Below are positions 24,003 through 32,362 of a DNA stretch of 64,000 bases, in pieces. The translations under genes and the position numbers were made by a program. Source of the stretch: a virus; IMG/VR virus record IMGVR_UViG_3300029319_008653, positions 29,040-93,039 of that record, one strand, 5' to 3'. Within the stretch, counting starts at the first letter, position 1, and each line of letters starts with the position of its first letter. Below the pieces are notes generated by a model. It had not been told where the DNA came from and searched no databases. It was given only the letters and a program-made list of their open reading frames with translations.

Positions 24003-24652
24003 TAATATATACACATTATAGCAATTCGCACGAAGATTTATATAAAAATTATTTTAAAGATTCTTTACGTAAAATATATACTAAAGATGAAGTTAAAATA
24101 AGAGCTGCAAAGCATCGTCAAACAACTAAAGATGGTACCTTTATGGAGCAAGGTTGGTTAGATAGTATGGACTTTAAGCTACAAGTTATCTTAAAAGCTA
24201 TAGAAGAAAACTGGAACGACTATTTTATTTTTGCAGATACTGATATTGTTTTTTACAAGGAGTTTATAGATGACCTATTAATAGAAATAAAAGGATTTGA
24301 TATTGCTTGTCAAAATGATTGTGAATCTTTATGTGCTGGGTTTTTTATTGCCAGGGGAAACGAAAGAGTAAAAAATTTATTTCTTAAAATAAGAGAAAAT
24401 TATCGTAATATGGTAAACGACCAAGTTGCTTTAAATAGGTTTAAAAATATTATAAACTATAAACTATTAGATAAAGAAGAATATTATACTATTGGAAACT
24501 TTTTTGATAATGTTAACGGTACGCATATATGGGACGGGGTAACTAAAATAAAACCTCCTCGGGATATGAGAATACATCATGCTAATTATGTAGAAGGTGT
24601 AGGTCAAAAGAAAAAAATTATAGAAATGATTAGATCAGAATATAACAAATGA
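23999..24652 (+). CDS. Nucleotide-diphospho-sugar transferase-like protein
   Basis: The 217-residue protein holds a DxD motif in DYFIFADTDIVFYKEF (about residues 78-82), then CQNDCESLCAGFFIARGN, which corresponds to the FNAG-type block of small GT-A enzymes (GT77/GT8-like), and a C-terminal RIHHANYVEGVGQKKK. ATGA overlap with both neighbours. No membrane anchor. Its role in the locus is transfer of one sugar; the linkage cannot be inferred. Confidence 0.65.
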   Translation: MIIYTHYSNSHEDLYKNYFKDSLRKIYTKDEVKIRAAKHRQTTKDGTFMEQGWLDSMDFKLQVILKAIEENWNDYFIFADTDIVFYKEFIDDLLIEIKGFDIACQNDCESLCAGFFIARGNERVKNLFLKIRENYRNMVNDQVALNRFKNIINYKLLDKEEYYTIGNFFDNVNGTHIWDGVTKIKPPRDMRIHHANYVEGVGQKKKIIEMIRSEYNK

Positions 24653-25488
24653 TAAGTTTTTTCGAAGATATATTTCAATATGAAAGTTTTCCTACAGAGT
24701 ATGAATGTTATAAAGTACTTTCTGATATAGATAACTATATAGCAGTACCATGGACTCAAATTTTAAATAGTCATTGGTTTAACTTTCCAGGTAATAAAGG
24801 TAGAGATTATTTTTTAAGAGAAATTAGTAAGTATAAAGTAAAAACGGAAAATAATTTTACTATATGTCAGCATGATAGTTTTAAACAACTAGAACTATAT
24901 TTTAAACATCTTAATATAACTAAAGTATTTTGTACGCTTCATAGTAAACAAGATAAAATAGATGGTGTAGATCTTATACCTATTTCATTTGCTTTTAATA
25001 AAGAATTTAGTAATGATAAAAAGAAAGATATTTTAGTATCATTTGTAGGCGCATCTACTACACACCCTCTTCGTGAAACTGTAAAAAAATCATTTACCGG
25101 TCCTAATTTTATATATAGAGATAGCTACCATATTGATAGTAGAGATCAAGATAAAGAAGAACTAGAACTGCAGTATAAGAATATTATGGAAAGATCAATT
25201 TTTACCTTATGTCCGAGAGGCTCATCACCTTCATCTGTAAGATTTTGGGAAAGTTTATCTGCAGGTACTATTCCAGTATTAATAAGCGACGACTGGGCCT
25301 TACCTGAATGGGATTGGGACAATACAATAGTAAAAATACCTGAGAAAGATATTGCTAATCTCACAACTATGAAATTAAATGTTTTATTAGAGCCGTTAAA
25401 TCATAAAAAAATGAAAGAAAAATGTCTCGAGGCATATAATAAATTTAAAAAACAAAACTTTAGAGAGTACGTTTTACAAAGCTTGTAA
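24649..25488 (+). CDS. Exostosin-family (GT47-like) glycosyltransferase
   Basis: The C-terminal half carries the exostosin core: RSIFTLCPRGSSPSSVRFWE, SLSAGTIPVLISDDWALPEW. In GT47 enzymes this part binds the UDP-sugar (the RG..S..RFWE..GCIPVI pattern). The N-terminal half (VPWTQILNSHWFNFPGNKGRD, FTICQHDS) is the usual acceptor-side Rossmann-like domain, here short (279 residues total). A second exostosin-like gene lies at 29677. Eukaryotic exostosins polymerise heparan; bacterial and phage versions are of unknown specificity. Confidence 0.8.
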   Translation: MISFFEDIFQYESFPTEYECYKVLSDIDNYIAVPWTQILNSHWFNFPGNKGRDYFLREISKYKVKTENNFTICQHDSFKQLELYFKHLNITKVFCTLHSKQDKIDGVDLIPISFAFNKEFSNDKKKDILVSFVGASTTHPLRETVKKSFTGPNFIYRDSYHIDSRDQDKEELELQYKNIMERSIFTLCPRGSSPSSVRFWESLSAGTIPVLISDDWALPEWDWDNTIVKIPEKDIANLTTMKLNVLLEPLNHKKMKEKCLEAYNKFKKQNFREYVLQSL

Positions 25489-25515
25489 TTAAATTTTATT
25501 GCAGTAAGTAATATT

Positions 25516-26340
25516 ATGAGTACGCATGTTGACGGTAATAACTTTATATCCCATTATCTTAAAAATAATAAACCATTTTGTGCTGGTAAAATTGGAGGCA
25601 CGGAATTAAAATTATTTTTTGCTAATCTTAATCGTTTAGATATACCTATTGATTTAAAATTAGAAGCTGAAAATGTATCTGGTCTAGTGCCTACTAATCA
25701 AGATACTCTTAAGTGGTTTAGTGATGTATTTGGAAAAGCAGTTAATGATAGTGACTTACTTGCAAAGTGGAGTCGTATCATACCTGCTTTAGAGGCAAAA
25801 ATGATAGATGAATCCGGAGCATATTCAACACCTCTACAGCATCTTGAGCCTTACTTTCATGATGATCCATGGAGTAATTATTTAGAAGATAAAAAAGTTT
25901 TAGTCTTTTCGCCTTTTGCTAAGAGTATAGAAAAAAATTATAAAAATCTTGATAAAATTTGGAACGGTAAAATTAAAGCTAACTTTAAATTGAAAGCTAT
26001 AACATACCCTACATCTATCACTATTACAGAAGATACTTCATATAATAACTATAAAGAAATTTACGATAAATATATAGAAATTATACAAACAGAAGATTTT
26101 GACGTTGGTATATTTGGTACAGGTTATACTGGGCTACTATTTGCAGCTGAAAGTAAAAGACAAGGTAAAGCAGGTATTCATATGGGAGGGTCGACTCAAT
26201 GCTTATTTGGTGTCTTAGGTAATAGATGGAAAGCAAATAAAGATTTTGATAATCTTATTAACGAATATTGGGTACCCCCGACACCTGATGAGACTCCCAA
26301 AGGTGTTAGTAAAGTAGAAGATGCTTGTTACTGGGGATAA
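25516..26340 (+). CDS. GT-D-like (DUF1792-type) protein, putative glycosyltransferase
   Basis: The 274-residue protein has NKPFCAGKIGGTELKLF at the N-terminus, resembling the RFGDGE-type donor motif of GT-D glycosyltransferases, and near the C-terminus DVGIFGTGYTGLLFAAE and GIHMGGSTQCLFGVLGNRW, like the FGPTA...G...IGGG...G block of that family. The assignment is by pattern and medium-strength. The gene begins after a 27-base gap, so it may have its own signal, and ends in a TAATG overlap with the fucosyltransferase-like gene. Confidence 0.6.
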   Translation: MSTHVDGNNFISHYLKNNKPFCAGKIGGTELKLFFANLNRLDIPIDLKLEAENVSGLVPTNQDTLKWFSDVFGKAVNDSDLLAKWSRIIPALEAKMIDESGAYSTPLQHLEPYFHDDPWSNYLEDKKVLVFSPFAKSIEKNYKNLDKIWNGKIKANFKLKAITYPTSITITEDTSYNNYKEIYDKYIEIIQTEDFDVGIFGTGYTGLLFAAESKRQGKAGIHMGGSTQCLFGVLGNRWKANKDFDNLINEYWVPPTPDETPKGVSKVEDACYWG

Positions 26341-27110
26341 TGAGAGTAATAGTAAAATATGACCCATATAACAGATTGGGTAACCGAATGTTTCAATATG
26401 CTTTCGGGTACTTATTATCTAAAAAATATAACTGTCCTTTACTATGCAATGACGATCTACCAAATTTTGGAATTAAATCTGAGAGATATACATATATAGA
26501 TCCAAATGTATTTGTTAGCAGAAGTGTAGGTAATCAATATTTTGATTTTACTAAACTTGATAACTTTGATGGTGATGTAGTGCTAGATGGTCATTTACAA
26601 AAGATAGATTATTATAAAGATCATAAGGAAGAATTAAGAAAAGTTTTTGGTATAAAGAATTTAGAGATGAAAAACTCTGAAAAACTTATCTTACATATAA
26701 GAGAAACTGATTATAAGGTTTTGGATATATTTTTAGGTTATGATTTTTATAAAAAGTTTATCGAAAGTACAGGCTATACAGATATAGCTATTGTAACTGA
26801 TAATCCTAAAGGAGAAACTATTCAGCGTTTATTAAGTGAAGGTTGTACTCTTAATACTGATGGTGTTGAATCACCGTTTTTACATCATGGGGATCGCAGA
26901 GCAATAGATGACTTTTTAACTTTACTATATAGCGAAAATATTGCAATATCTCAATCATCCTTTGCATGGTGGGGCGCATTTCTTGGATATCATAATAAAG
27001 TATTTTTTCCTTTTAGTACTACATCCAAGCAATGCTGGGCTTTGAAACCTGAAAGAGAAGATGTGGATTTGTATATTGATGAACCCAGTTCTATAAAGTT
27101 TGTATTATGA
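26340..27110 (+). CDS. GT11-family alpha-1,2-fucosyltransferase-like
   Basis: GT11 motifs are present in order: YNRLGNRMFQYAFGYLLSKK (the GNQMFQYA block), LILHIRETDYKV (the HxRxxD-type motif that binds GDP-fucose), IAIVTDNP and IAISQSSFAWWGAFLGYHNK (the S.SSFSWWGA block). The enzyme would transfer L-fucose or a related 6-deoxyhexose from GDP. A GDP-sugar dehydratase/reductase lies 1.6 kb downstream (28706). I start it at the ATG 26340 in the TAATG overlap rather than the upstream ATG at 26325, which only adds MLLGI. Confidence 0.8.
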   Translation: MRVIVKYDPYNRLGNRMFQYAFGYLLSKKYNCPLLCNDDLPNFGIKSERYTYIDPNVFVSRSVGNQYFDFTKLDNFDGDVVLDGHLQKIDYYKDHKEELRKVFGIKNLEMKNSEKLILHIRETDYKVLDIFLGYDFYKKFIESTGYTDIAIVTDNPKGETIQRLLSEGCTLNTDGVESPFLHHGDRRAIDDFLTLLYSENIAISQSSFAWWGAFLGYHNKVFFPFSTTSKQCWALKPEREDVDLYIDEPSSIKFVL

Positions 27111-27925
27111 AATATTTTTTAGCTCATTTTGATACTAAGTTTCCAGATTATGTAAATTATTGCGTAAAGCAAATTCATAAGCATGATCCAAAAAATGATG
27201 TATATATCTGTGGAGATTATAAGCCAAGTTTTATAGAAGAGGATTATACTTTTATACATAGATCAGATTTAGACTTGCCAGATTTTTCTTATCTTAAAGA
27301 CGCTAGCGATCCATTATGGCATACTTCTTTATTAAGAGTATTTGCTATTAACAACTTTATGCGGAAATATAATTATGAAGGAATAATACATTTTGATAAC
27401 GATGTAATGATTTTTGGTAATTTTGAAAATATAAAAAATAATTTTAAAAAAGAAAATTATATAACACCACATAAATCTACCGAATATGCATTTGGATTTT
27501 CTTATATAAACAACAAGGAAAAATTTAATGAGCTATGCGCAAAGATTTTAGAATTAATATCTAAAGGAGAAAATAAAGTTAAAGATTTAACGGGAGATGA
27601 AGCTCATGAGATGAGATTATTAGGATACTGTGCAGATGGATTAATTGTTCCGCTTCCCGTCCATCCAAGTTTAGGCAGTATTGATAATTGTATTTTCGAC
27701 CCCTCATCTTGGGGTCAATATGTAGCCGGTACACCTGCAGGTCATAGTAGAGGTTTTATAGATGAAAAACAATTAGTAGGGAGTATCTTATCTAAGGAGG
27801 AGGAAAAGCCTACTCTATTATATAAAAAGTCTAGCGATACATATCATATAAAATTTAAAGACAGAATCTATCAAGTTTTTAATTTACATATACATAAGAA
27901 AAATTTAAAAGTTTTTAGTAAATGA
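27107..27925 (+). CDS. GT-A-like glycosyltransferase
   Basis: The protein (272 residues) has LRVFAINNFMRKYNYEGIIH followed by FDNDVMIFGNFENI, where DND is the DxD motif, and a C-terminal region ending in helices and basic residues. The start YFLAHFDTKFPDYVNYCVKQ is shared with phage and bacterial GT-A proteins of unknown donor. ATGA overlaps on both sides keep it in the glycan operon. No membrane segment. Confidence 0.65.
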   Translation: MKYFLAHFDTKFPDYVNYCVKQIHKHDPKNDVYICGDYKPSFIEEDYTFIHRSDLDLPDFSYLKDASDPLWHTSLLRVFAINNFMRKYNYEGIIHFDNDVMIFGNFENIKNNFKKENYITPHKSTEYAFGFSYINNKEKFNELCAKILELISKGENKVKDLTGDEAHEMRLLGYCADGLIVPLPVHPSLGSIDNCIFDPSSWGQYVAGTPAGHSRGFIDEKQLVGSILSKEEEKPTLLYKKSSDTYHIKFKDRIYQVFNLHIHKKNLKVFSK

Positions 27926-28683
27926 AGAAAATAGTTATATATCAAGAGTGGGGAGGATTAGGGGATAATCTAGCTCATACCACTATACCAAAGCTTTGCG
28001 AGAAATACGGTTATGAATGTTTTTTAAGCAAACAAAATAATTTTAGAAATAAAGATATTAAGGATTTACTTTTTAAAGACATACCAACAATTGATGAAGT
28101 TAATACAAGTTGGGTAGATAACTATACTGTAACGCAGAGTAAAGAATGGAATCATATTAGAAGTATACAGCTAGGGTATGGGTTTAAAGAAGCACCATAC
28201 TCATATCCATTTATTAATTATGAACCTAAATTTATTAAAGAATTAAAAGATATAACACTTATGGATTTATCTGGTTTATACTATTTTAAATATTTTAGCC
28301 ATATCTTTACTGAACAAAATTTAACTAGATTATATAATAAGATATTGTCATTGAATAATAATTTTGGTAAAGTAAAGACTGTACAGAAACCTAATATATC
28401 ATGTAATGAAGTTATAATATCTGAAGAAAAATATTCAATTAATAATTTATTCGATTATTGTGATGCAATATATTCATGTAAAAATTTTATTACGGTAGAT
28501 TCTGGTCAATCAAATTTAGCTAGCTGTATAAAAAATCAGTTTTTAGAAAATAAAAAGCTTAATATTTATACAATAGGTTTACAAAAAAATTTACCACCTA
28601 ATAATTATAATTCATATTTTTATCTTAATACAAACCATATAGCTTTAGATACAGGCCGAATGTATAAGGCTCTTGATTATTAA
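27922..28683 (+). CDS. GT-B-like (GT9/heptosyltransferase-type) protein
   Basis: The 253-residue protein begins IVIYQEWGGLGDNLAHTTIP, which mirrors the GxGD(x)L motif at the start of GT9 ADP-heptose:LPS transferases, and ends with NFITVDSGQSNLASCIKN, the counterpart of their TxDTGxxHLA acceptor/donor loop. It is shorter than typical heptosyltransferases (about 350). A heptosyltransferase-like role would fit the HldA/HldC-like genes 2 kb downstream, but the link is inference. Followed by a 22-base gap with a promoter-like element. Confidence 0.6.
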   Translation: MKKIVIYQEWGGLGDNLAHTTIPKLCEKYGYECFLSKQNNFRNKDIKDLLFKDIPTIDEVNTSWVDNYTVTQSKEWNHIRSIQLGYGFKEAPYSYPFINYEPKFIKELKDITLMDLSGLYYFKYFSHIFTEQNLTRLYNKILSLNNNFGKVKTVQKPNISCNEVIISEEKYSINNLFDYCDAIYSCKNFITVDSGQSNLASCIKNQFLENKKLNIYTIGLQKNLPPNNYNSYFYLNTNHIALDTGRMYKALDY

Positions 28684-28692
28684 CTTATATAG

Positions 28693-28698
28693 TATAAA
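28693..28698 (+). promoter_or_regulatory. TATAAA element before the GDP-sugar dehydratase gene
   Basis: Within ATATAGTATAAAATAAGTT, TATAAA ends 7 nt before the ATG at 28706, in one of the few gaps of the glycan operon. Confidence 0.4.
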
Positions 28699-28705
28699 AT
28701 AAGTT

Positions 28706-29680
28706 ATGAGCAAATATTTAATTACTGGTATAACTGGGTTTGCAGGTCCCCATCTAGCTAACCTACTTCTTGAGGAGGGCCATGAAGTTCATGGCATAGT
28801 ACGAACACCCAATGGTAGAGAGCTTGATTTAGTAGATATAATTAGCGTAGAGAATTTAGAAAAAATAAAGTTTCATCACATCGATCTTAAACATTATTAT
28901 GGAGTAAAAAAATTATTTGATAATTATGAATTTGATGGGGTATTTCATTTAGCAGCTCAATCACACCCACCAACGAGTTTTAAAGATCCAGTTTTAACTT
29001 GGGAAGAAAATGTCAACGGTACAGTAAACTTAATAACAGCTCTCGAAGGCAGTAAGACAAGATTTATGTTCTGCTCTACTAGTGAAGTATACGGAGACAC
29101 TTGTAAAGATGTAGGATTATTAAAAGTAGATACACCATTAATACCTAGTAACCCCTATGGTACTTCTAAAGCTGCAATGGATATGTATGTAAGAGAGCGC
29201 AGTGCTAATGGTTATTTAGATGGTTTCGTAACTAGAGCATTTAGTCATACTGGTCCTCGTAGAGGTAAGATTTTTAGTATTAGCTCAGATGCATATCAGA
29301 TTGCTAATATGGTTTTAGGAAGACAAGAATTAGTTTTAAAAATAGGAAATCTACAAACTGAAAGAGTAGTTATAGATGTAAGAGACTGTGTAAACGCTTA
29401 TTATAAATTAATGTTAAATCCTGAAACTAAAGGAATGGCATTTAATGTTTGCGGAAGCGATGTTCATAAAATGCAGCACTACACAGATCTACTAATTGAA
29501 AAATCTGGTTTAAAAGGAGTAGAACAAAAAATTTATGAACCTTACTATCGACCTATTGATATACAGGTTCAGATAGGAGATTCAAGTGAACTAACTAATA
29601 TGACAGGATGGAAGCCTGAAATATCTCTAGAACAAACAATGGGAGATTTATTATCATATTGGGTAGATAAACTCAAATGA
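28706..29680 (+). CDS. GDP-mannose 4,6-dehydratase/GDP-6-deoxy-sugar reductase family
   Basis: The extended SDR has GITGFAGPHLANLLLEEGHE (glycine motif), FHLAAQSHPPTSFKDP, CSTSEVYG with the catalytic Ser/Thr-Glu, and SNPYGTSKAAMD with the YxxxK pair. The 'AAQSH..SF..P' and 'STSEVYG' strings are typical of GDP-mannose dehydratase (GMD) and its reductase RMD. GMD makes GDP-4-keto-6-deoxymannose, the precursor of GDP-fucose and GDP-rhamnose. A GT11 enzyme is encoded nearby. GMD versus RMD cannot be settled by eye; the length of 324 residues lies between the two. Confidence 0.8.
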   Translation: MSKYLITGITGFAGPHLANLLLEEGHEVHGIVRTPNGRELDLVDIISVENLEKIKFHHIDLKHYYGVKKLFDNYEFDGVFHLAAQSHPPTSFKDPVLTWEENVNGTVNLITALEGSKTRFMFCSTSEVYGDTCKDVGLLKVDTPLIPSNPYGTSKAAMDMYVRERSANGYLDGFVTRAFSHTGPRRGKIFSISSDAYQIANMVLGRQELVLKIGNLQTERVVIDVRDCVNAYYKLMLNPETKGMAFNVCGSDVHKMQHYTDLLIEKSGLKGVEQKIYEPYYRPIDIQVQIGDSSELTNMTGWKPEISLEQTMGDLLSYWVDKLK

Positions 29681-30525
29681 TATGCGGTGAACAATTTCAG
29701 TTATTATCGGAAGTTAGCTTTCATGGAGAGTTAACTGATAATATAATTATAGAACAGAATAATTCTATACCTCAAAATCTTTTAAAGATAAGCGATACTG
29801 ATCCTTTAGAAATTAAAAAATATAATTGTATTTTTATATATACTCATTTTGCAGAAGAATTTTTTAATAAATTTTTTAATCATTTAAATGAGGGCGTTAC
29901 AATTATAACACATAATTCAGATGCTGGTATAGATAGTAAATTTTTACCTTATCTTAATTCAAGTAAAATAAAAAAATGGTACTGCCAAAATAGACTTATT
30001 GATCATCGTAAATTATTTTCCATACCTATAGGCATAGCTAACAGTCAATGGGGGCATGGAGATTTCGATACTATTGCTAAAATAAGAGATGAAAAAAATT
30101 ATAAAAATAATTTAGTTTTTAAAAATTTTAGTATCGGTACAAATGTAGTTGAAAGAAAAGAATGTGACCATTTTACTTCAATGAATAATATAAAAATGAG
30201 CCCTAATACTCCTAATATAGATTATTGGCGGAATATATCTAAAAGTGCATTTACTATTTCTCCTCCCGGAAATGGAGTTGATTGTCATAGAATATGGGAG
30301 TGTTTATATTTACGATCGATACCTATAGTAAAATATCATAAAGCTTTAAATCAATTTAATCATCTACCTATATACTTTGTTAAAAATTGGGATGAAGTAA
30401 CAATACCAAATTTAAGAGATAAATTATCAGATAACTTAAAAAAGATGCACGAAAAATTTATTAAAGATTTTAAGAATATAAAAGAATTAGATATTAATTA
30501 TTGGAAATCTTTATTGCTTTCATAA
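29677..30525 (+). CDS. Exostosin-like glycosyltransferase
   Basis: The 282-residue protein has AFTISPPGNGVDCHRIWECL followed by YLRSIPIVKYH, the phage-type exostosin core in which RxWE...G..PIV contacts the nucleotide-sugar. The upstream part (WYCQNRLIDHRKLFSIPIGI, ANSQWGHG) matches 'PIGIxNxxW' found in bacterial exostosin-like proteins. It overlaps the upstream SDR by 4 bases and its 3' end overlaps the convergent kinase gene by 32 bases. Specificity unknown. Confidence 0.7.
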   Translation: MICGEQFQLLSEVSFHGELTDNIIIEQNNSIPQNLLKISDTDPLEIKKYNCIFIYTHFAEEFFNKFFNHLNEGVTIITHNSDAGIDSKFLPYLNSSKIKKWYCQNRLIDHRKLFSIPIGIANSQWGHGDFDTIAKIRDEKNYKNNLVFKNFSIGTNVVERKECDHFTSMNNIKMSPNTPNIDYWRNISKSAFTISPPGNGVDCHRIWECLYLRSIPIVKYHKALNQFNHLPIYFVKNWDEVTIPNLRDKLSDNLKKMHEKFIKDFKNIKELDINYWKSLLLS

Positions 30526-31273
30526 TATCTTTTTCAGATAAAGTATATACTCCTGGTTTAGTAACTGATATACCTGCGCAGATATTAGCAAATTTTATAC
30601 TATCCTCAATACTATTATCTAACATATAATAAAATAAGCTAGCTAAAAATACATCTCCGGCTCCACAAACATCAAATACATCTACTGCTTTAGATTTATA
30701 AATTTTATTATTAAATCTAGCTCCTTTAGCTCCTAATGTTGTTATAACTGTATTTGAACTGTCAATATTATAAGCACTTTCCTCTTCAAGATCATTAATT
30801 TTTATAATGCAATTTTTAAAGCAGGATAAATCTTTTTTCTTACTATCAACAAATATAGGTTTACCTTTAAATTTTTCACATAAAAAAGTGCAATCTTCGG
30901 GACGCAAAAATCCCTTATTATAATCACTTATAATTAAATGGGTATAATTATTAGATATATTTCTATTAAGAGTAGATTTTATTTTGGGGTCTTGATCTAT
31001 TCTTATTAAATGCTGTTTGCTTTTTACATCTAAAATTCTAGTTTTAATTATCTCTTCTTCATGAGTTAAAAGATCAACATTTACCTTATCTAAACCTAAA
31101 GTAAACATAAACAATGCTTTTAAATTTCCTAAAACGTTTAAACTCATTCCAGGATTCATATCTTCGGATAATTTCTTAATTACAGGTACTGGAGCCTCGG
31201 GACTTATTCTATCTACAGAGCCCTCTATATAAACATCAGTACAGCAATCTCCTACTAGTAAAATATTATTCAT
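30494..31273 (-). CDS. HldE kinase-domain-like PfkB carbohydrate kinase (heptose-7-P kinase type)
   Basis: The N-terminus ILLVGDCCTDVYIEGSVDRI and SPEAPVPV corresponds to the D..W.G...RISPEAPVPV signature of HldE/RfaE domain I, which phosphorylates D-glycero-beta-D-manno-heptose 7-phosphate. The PfkB catalytic motif is DVCGAGDVFLASL. At 259 residues it is about 60 shorter than the usual domain; the region after GMSLNVLGN is compressed. Its gene overlaps by 8 bases the one for the matching adenylyltransferase domain, so the normally fused HldE is split here. Heptose specificity is inferred from that pairing. Confidence 0.8.
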   Translation of the reverse strand: MNNILLVGDCCTDVYIEGSVDRISPEAPVPVIKKLSEDMNPGMSLNVLGNLKALFMFTLGLDKVNVDLLTHEEEIIKTRILDVKSKQHLIRIDQDPKIKSTLNRNISNNYTHLIISDYNKGFLRPEDCTFLCEKFKGKPIFVDSKKKDLSCFKNCIIKINDLEEESAYNIDSSNTVITTLGAKGARFNNKIYKSKAVDVFDVCGAGDVFLASLFYYMLDNSIEDSIKFANICAGISVTKPGVYTLSEKDIMKAIKISNN

Positions 31274-31652
31274 TATTTTTTAAAATATTTGTAGTTGAAT
31301 GACCATCAACAAAATTAAAAATTTTAACTTCTGCTATACCGTTGCCTACTACTTCATCGTGAGTATAGTCTCCACCTTTAACGATAATATCTGGTTTAAT
31401 TTTAAAAATTAAATTATATGGAGTATCCTCTTCAAATATAATAACCTCATCTACGCATCGTAGAGCTTCTAGCATTTCTTTTCTTAAGCTTTGAGTATTG
31501 AAAGGCCTGTCTTTTCCTTTTAATTTTTTAACACTAGTATCACTATTAAGACCTACAATTAAGTAGTCACCCTGCTTTTTAGCATACTCTAAACATCTTA
31601 CATGCCCTATATGTAAGATATCAAAACAACCATTTGTAAAAACCTTAATCAC
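31266..31652 (-). CDS. HldE adenylyltransferase-domain-like (RfaE2/HldC type)
   Basis: A compact nucleotidyltransferase of 128 residues with VFTNGCFDILHIGHVRCLEY, containing the HxGH nucleotide-binding motif, VGLNSDTSVKKLKGKDRP, and IIVKGGDYTHDEVVGNGIAE. These are the signature blocks of heptose-1-phosphate adenylyltransferase (RfaE domain II), which makes ADP-heptose. Glycerol-3-phosphate cytidylyltransferases share the fold but not the KGGDY block. It sits between a cupin and the PfkB kinase, with short overlaps on both sides. Confidence 0.85.
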   Translation of the reverse strand: MIKVFTNGCFDILHIGHVRCLEYAKKQGDYLIVGLNSDTSVKKLKGKDRPFNTQSLRKEMLEALRCVDEVIIFEEDTPYNLIFKIKPDIIVKGGDYTHDEVVGNGIAEVKIFNFVDGHSTTNILKNNE

Positions 31653-32004
31653 CTTTTATAATTCTTATACTATCTGATTCAAAATGTTGAGTCGAAAATT
31701 CAAGCATTTCAGTATCTTCTAATGCTTTCATTTGGTGTCTTAATCCAGGCTTTACATAAAAATTATCACCCGGTTCAAGTATAACTTTTTGAGCTGTATC
31801 AATATTATTATACTCGCTAAAAGTAACTTCTAATTTACCCGTTCTAATATAAAAAACTTCATCCTTTATATTATGATAATGCCAAGAACATTTTTTACCT
31901 CGAGTAAAGAATAAAATCTTACCACAATATTCTTCTTTATTGACTATCCATTTTTCGTAGCCCCAGCCCTTAGGTACAAACTTAATGTCCGAAAAATTCT
32001 TCAT
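31645..32004 (-). CDS. Cupin-fold protein (mannose-6-phosphate isomerase C-terminal-like)
   Basis: The 119-residue protein has a cupin core: KGWGYEKWIVNKEEYCGKIL, SWHYHNIKDEVFYIRTGKLE with metal-ligand-type His and Glu residues (HYH, then E), and LEPGDNFYVKPGLRHQM with the last His. Such single-domain cupins accompany sugar-phosphate isomerase or epimerase steps. An in-frame ATG at 32022 would add six residues; the ATG at 32004 is preceded by AAAGGAT, a Shine-Dalgarno. In this operon it might act on the heptose intermediate, but that is inference. Confidence 0.7.
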   Translation of the reverse strand: MKNFSDIKFVPKGWGYEKWIVNKEEYCGKILFFTRGKKCSWHYHNIKDEVFYIRTGKLEVTFSEYNNIDTAQKVILEPGDNFYVKPGLRHQMKALEDTEMLEFSTQHFESDSIRIIKGD

Positions 32005-32305
32005 CTGTAAATCCTTTATCATCTATATACATATCAGCAGCTGGCTTACCCATAAAAAGCTCATGATATTTTACACCCCAACTGGCTAGCTGTTTTTCGG
32101 TTATTAATCTTAAGTCTAACTCTGCTTTTTTAGTATCATTATTATATCTACCCATACCTCTTGCCGTATGTAATATTATTTTATTGTCTTCTTCGTTAAA
32201 CAATCTATTTATATGATCTATTCTATATGTAATAGGCTGGGCTTCTTCATAGTTTCCATCCGTTAAAGTACAAATAGTACCGTCTATATCAAAACAATAA
32301 ATCAT
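31982..32305 (-). CDS. HAD-superfamily sugar phosphatase-like protein
   Basis: The first residues YCFDIDGTICTLTDGNYEEA contain the HAD motif I DxDGT, with IILHTARGMGRY as motif II (HTARG) and MYIDDKGF as motif IV (IDDK). The 107-residue size is that of the small capsule-biosynthesis HAD phosphatases. As first gene of the operon with HldA/HldC-like enzymes, it may supply the heptose-1,7-bisphosphate phosphatase (GmhB) step; that is inferred from context. TAAAAT lies 6 nt before its ATG. Confidence 0.75.
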   Translation of the reverse strand: MIYCFDIDGTICTLTDGNYEEAQPITYRIDHINRLFNEEDNKIILHTARGMGRYNNDTKKAELDLRLITEKQLASWGVKYHELFMGKPAADMYIDDKGFTDEEFFGH

Positions 32306-32311
32306 ATATAT

Positions 32312-32317
32312 ATTTTA
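32312..32317 (-). promoter_or_regulatory. TAAAAT element before the heptose-type operon
   Basis: On the minus strand TATACTAAAATATATATATG: TAAAAT at 32317-32312 and 6 nt to the ATG at 32305. It would drive the HAD-cupin-HldC-HldA operon. Confidence 0.4.
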
Positions 32318-32339
32318 GTATATAAATTGGAAATTTCAA

Positions 32340-32355
32340 GGAACTATAGTATAAT
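32340..32355 (+). promoter_or_regulatory. GGAACT-N4-TATAAT promoter element
   Basis: GGAACT at 32340-32345, ATAG, TATAAT at 32350-32355, then 7 nt to the ATG at 32363. Back-to-back with the minus-strand promoter at 32312. Confidence 0.6.
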
Positions 32356-32362
32356 ATAGAAA

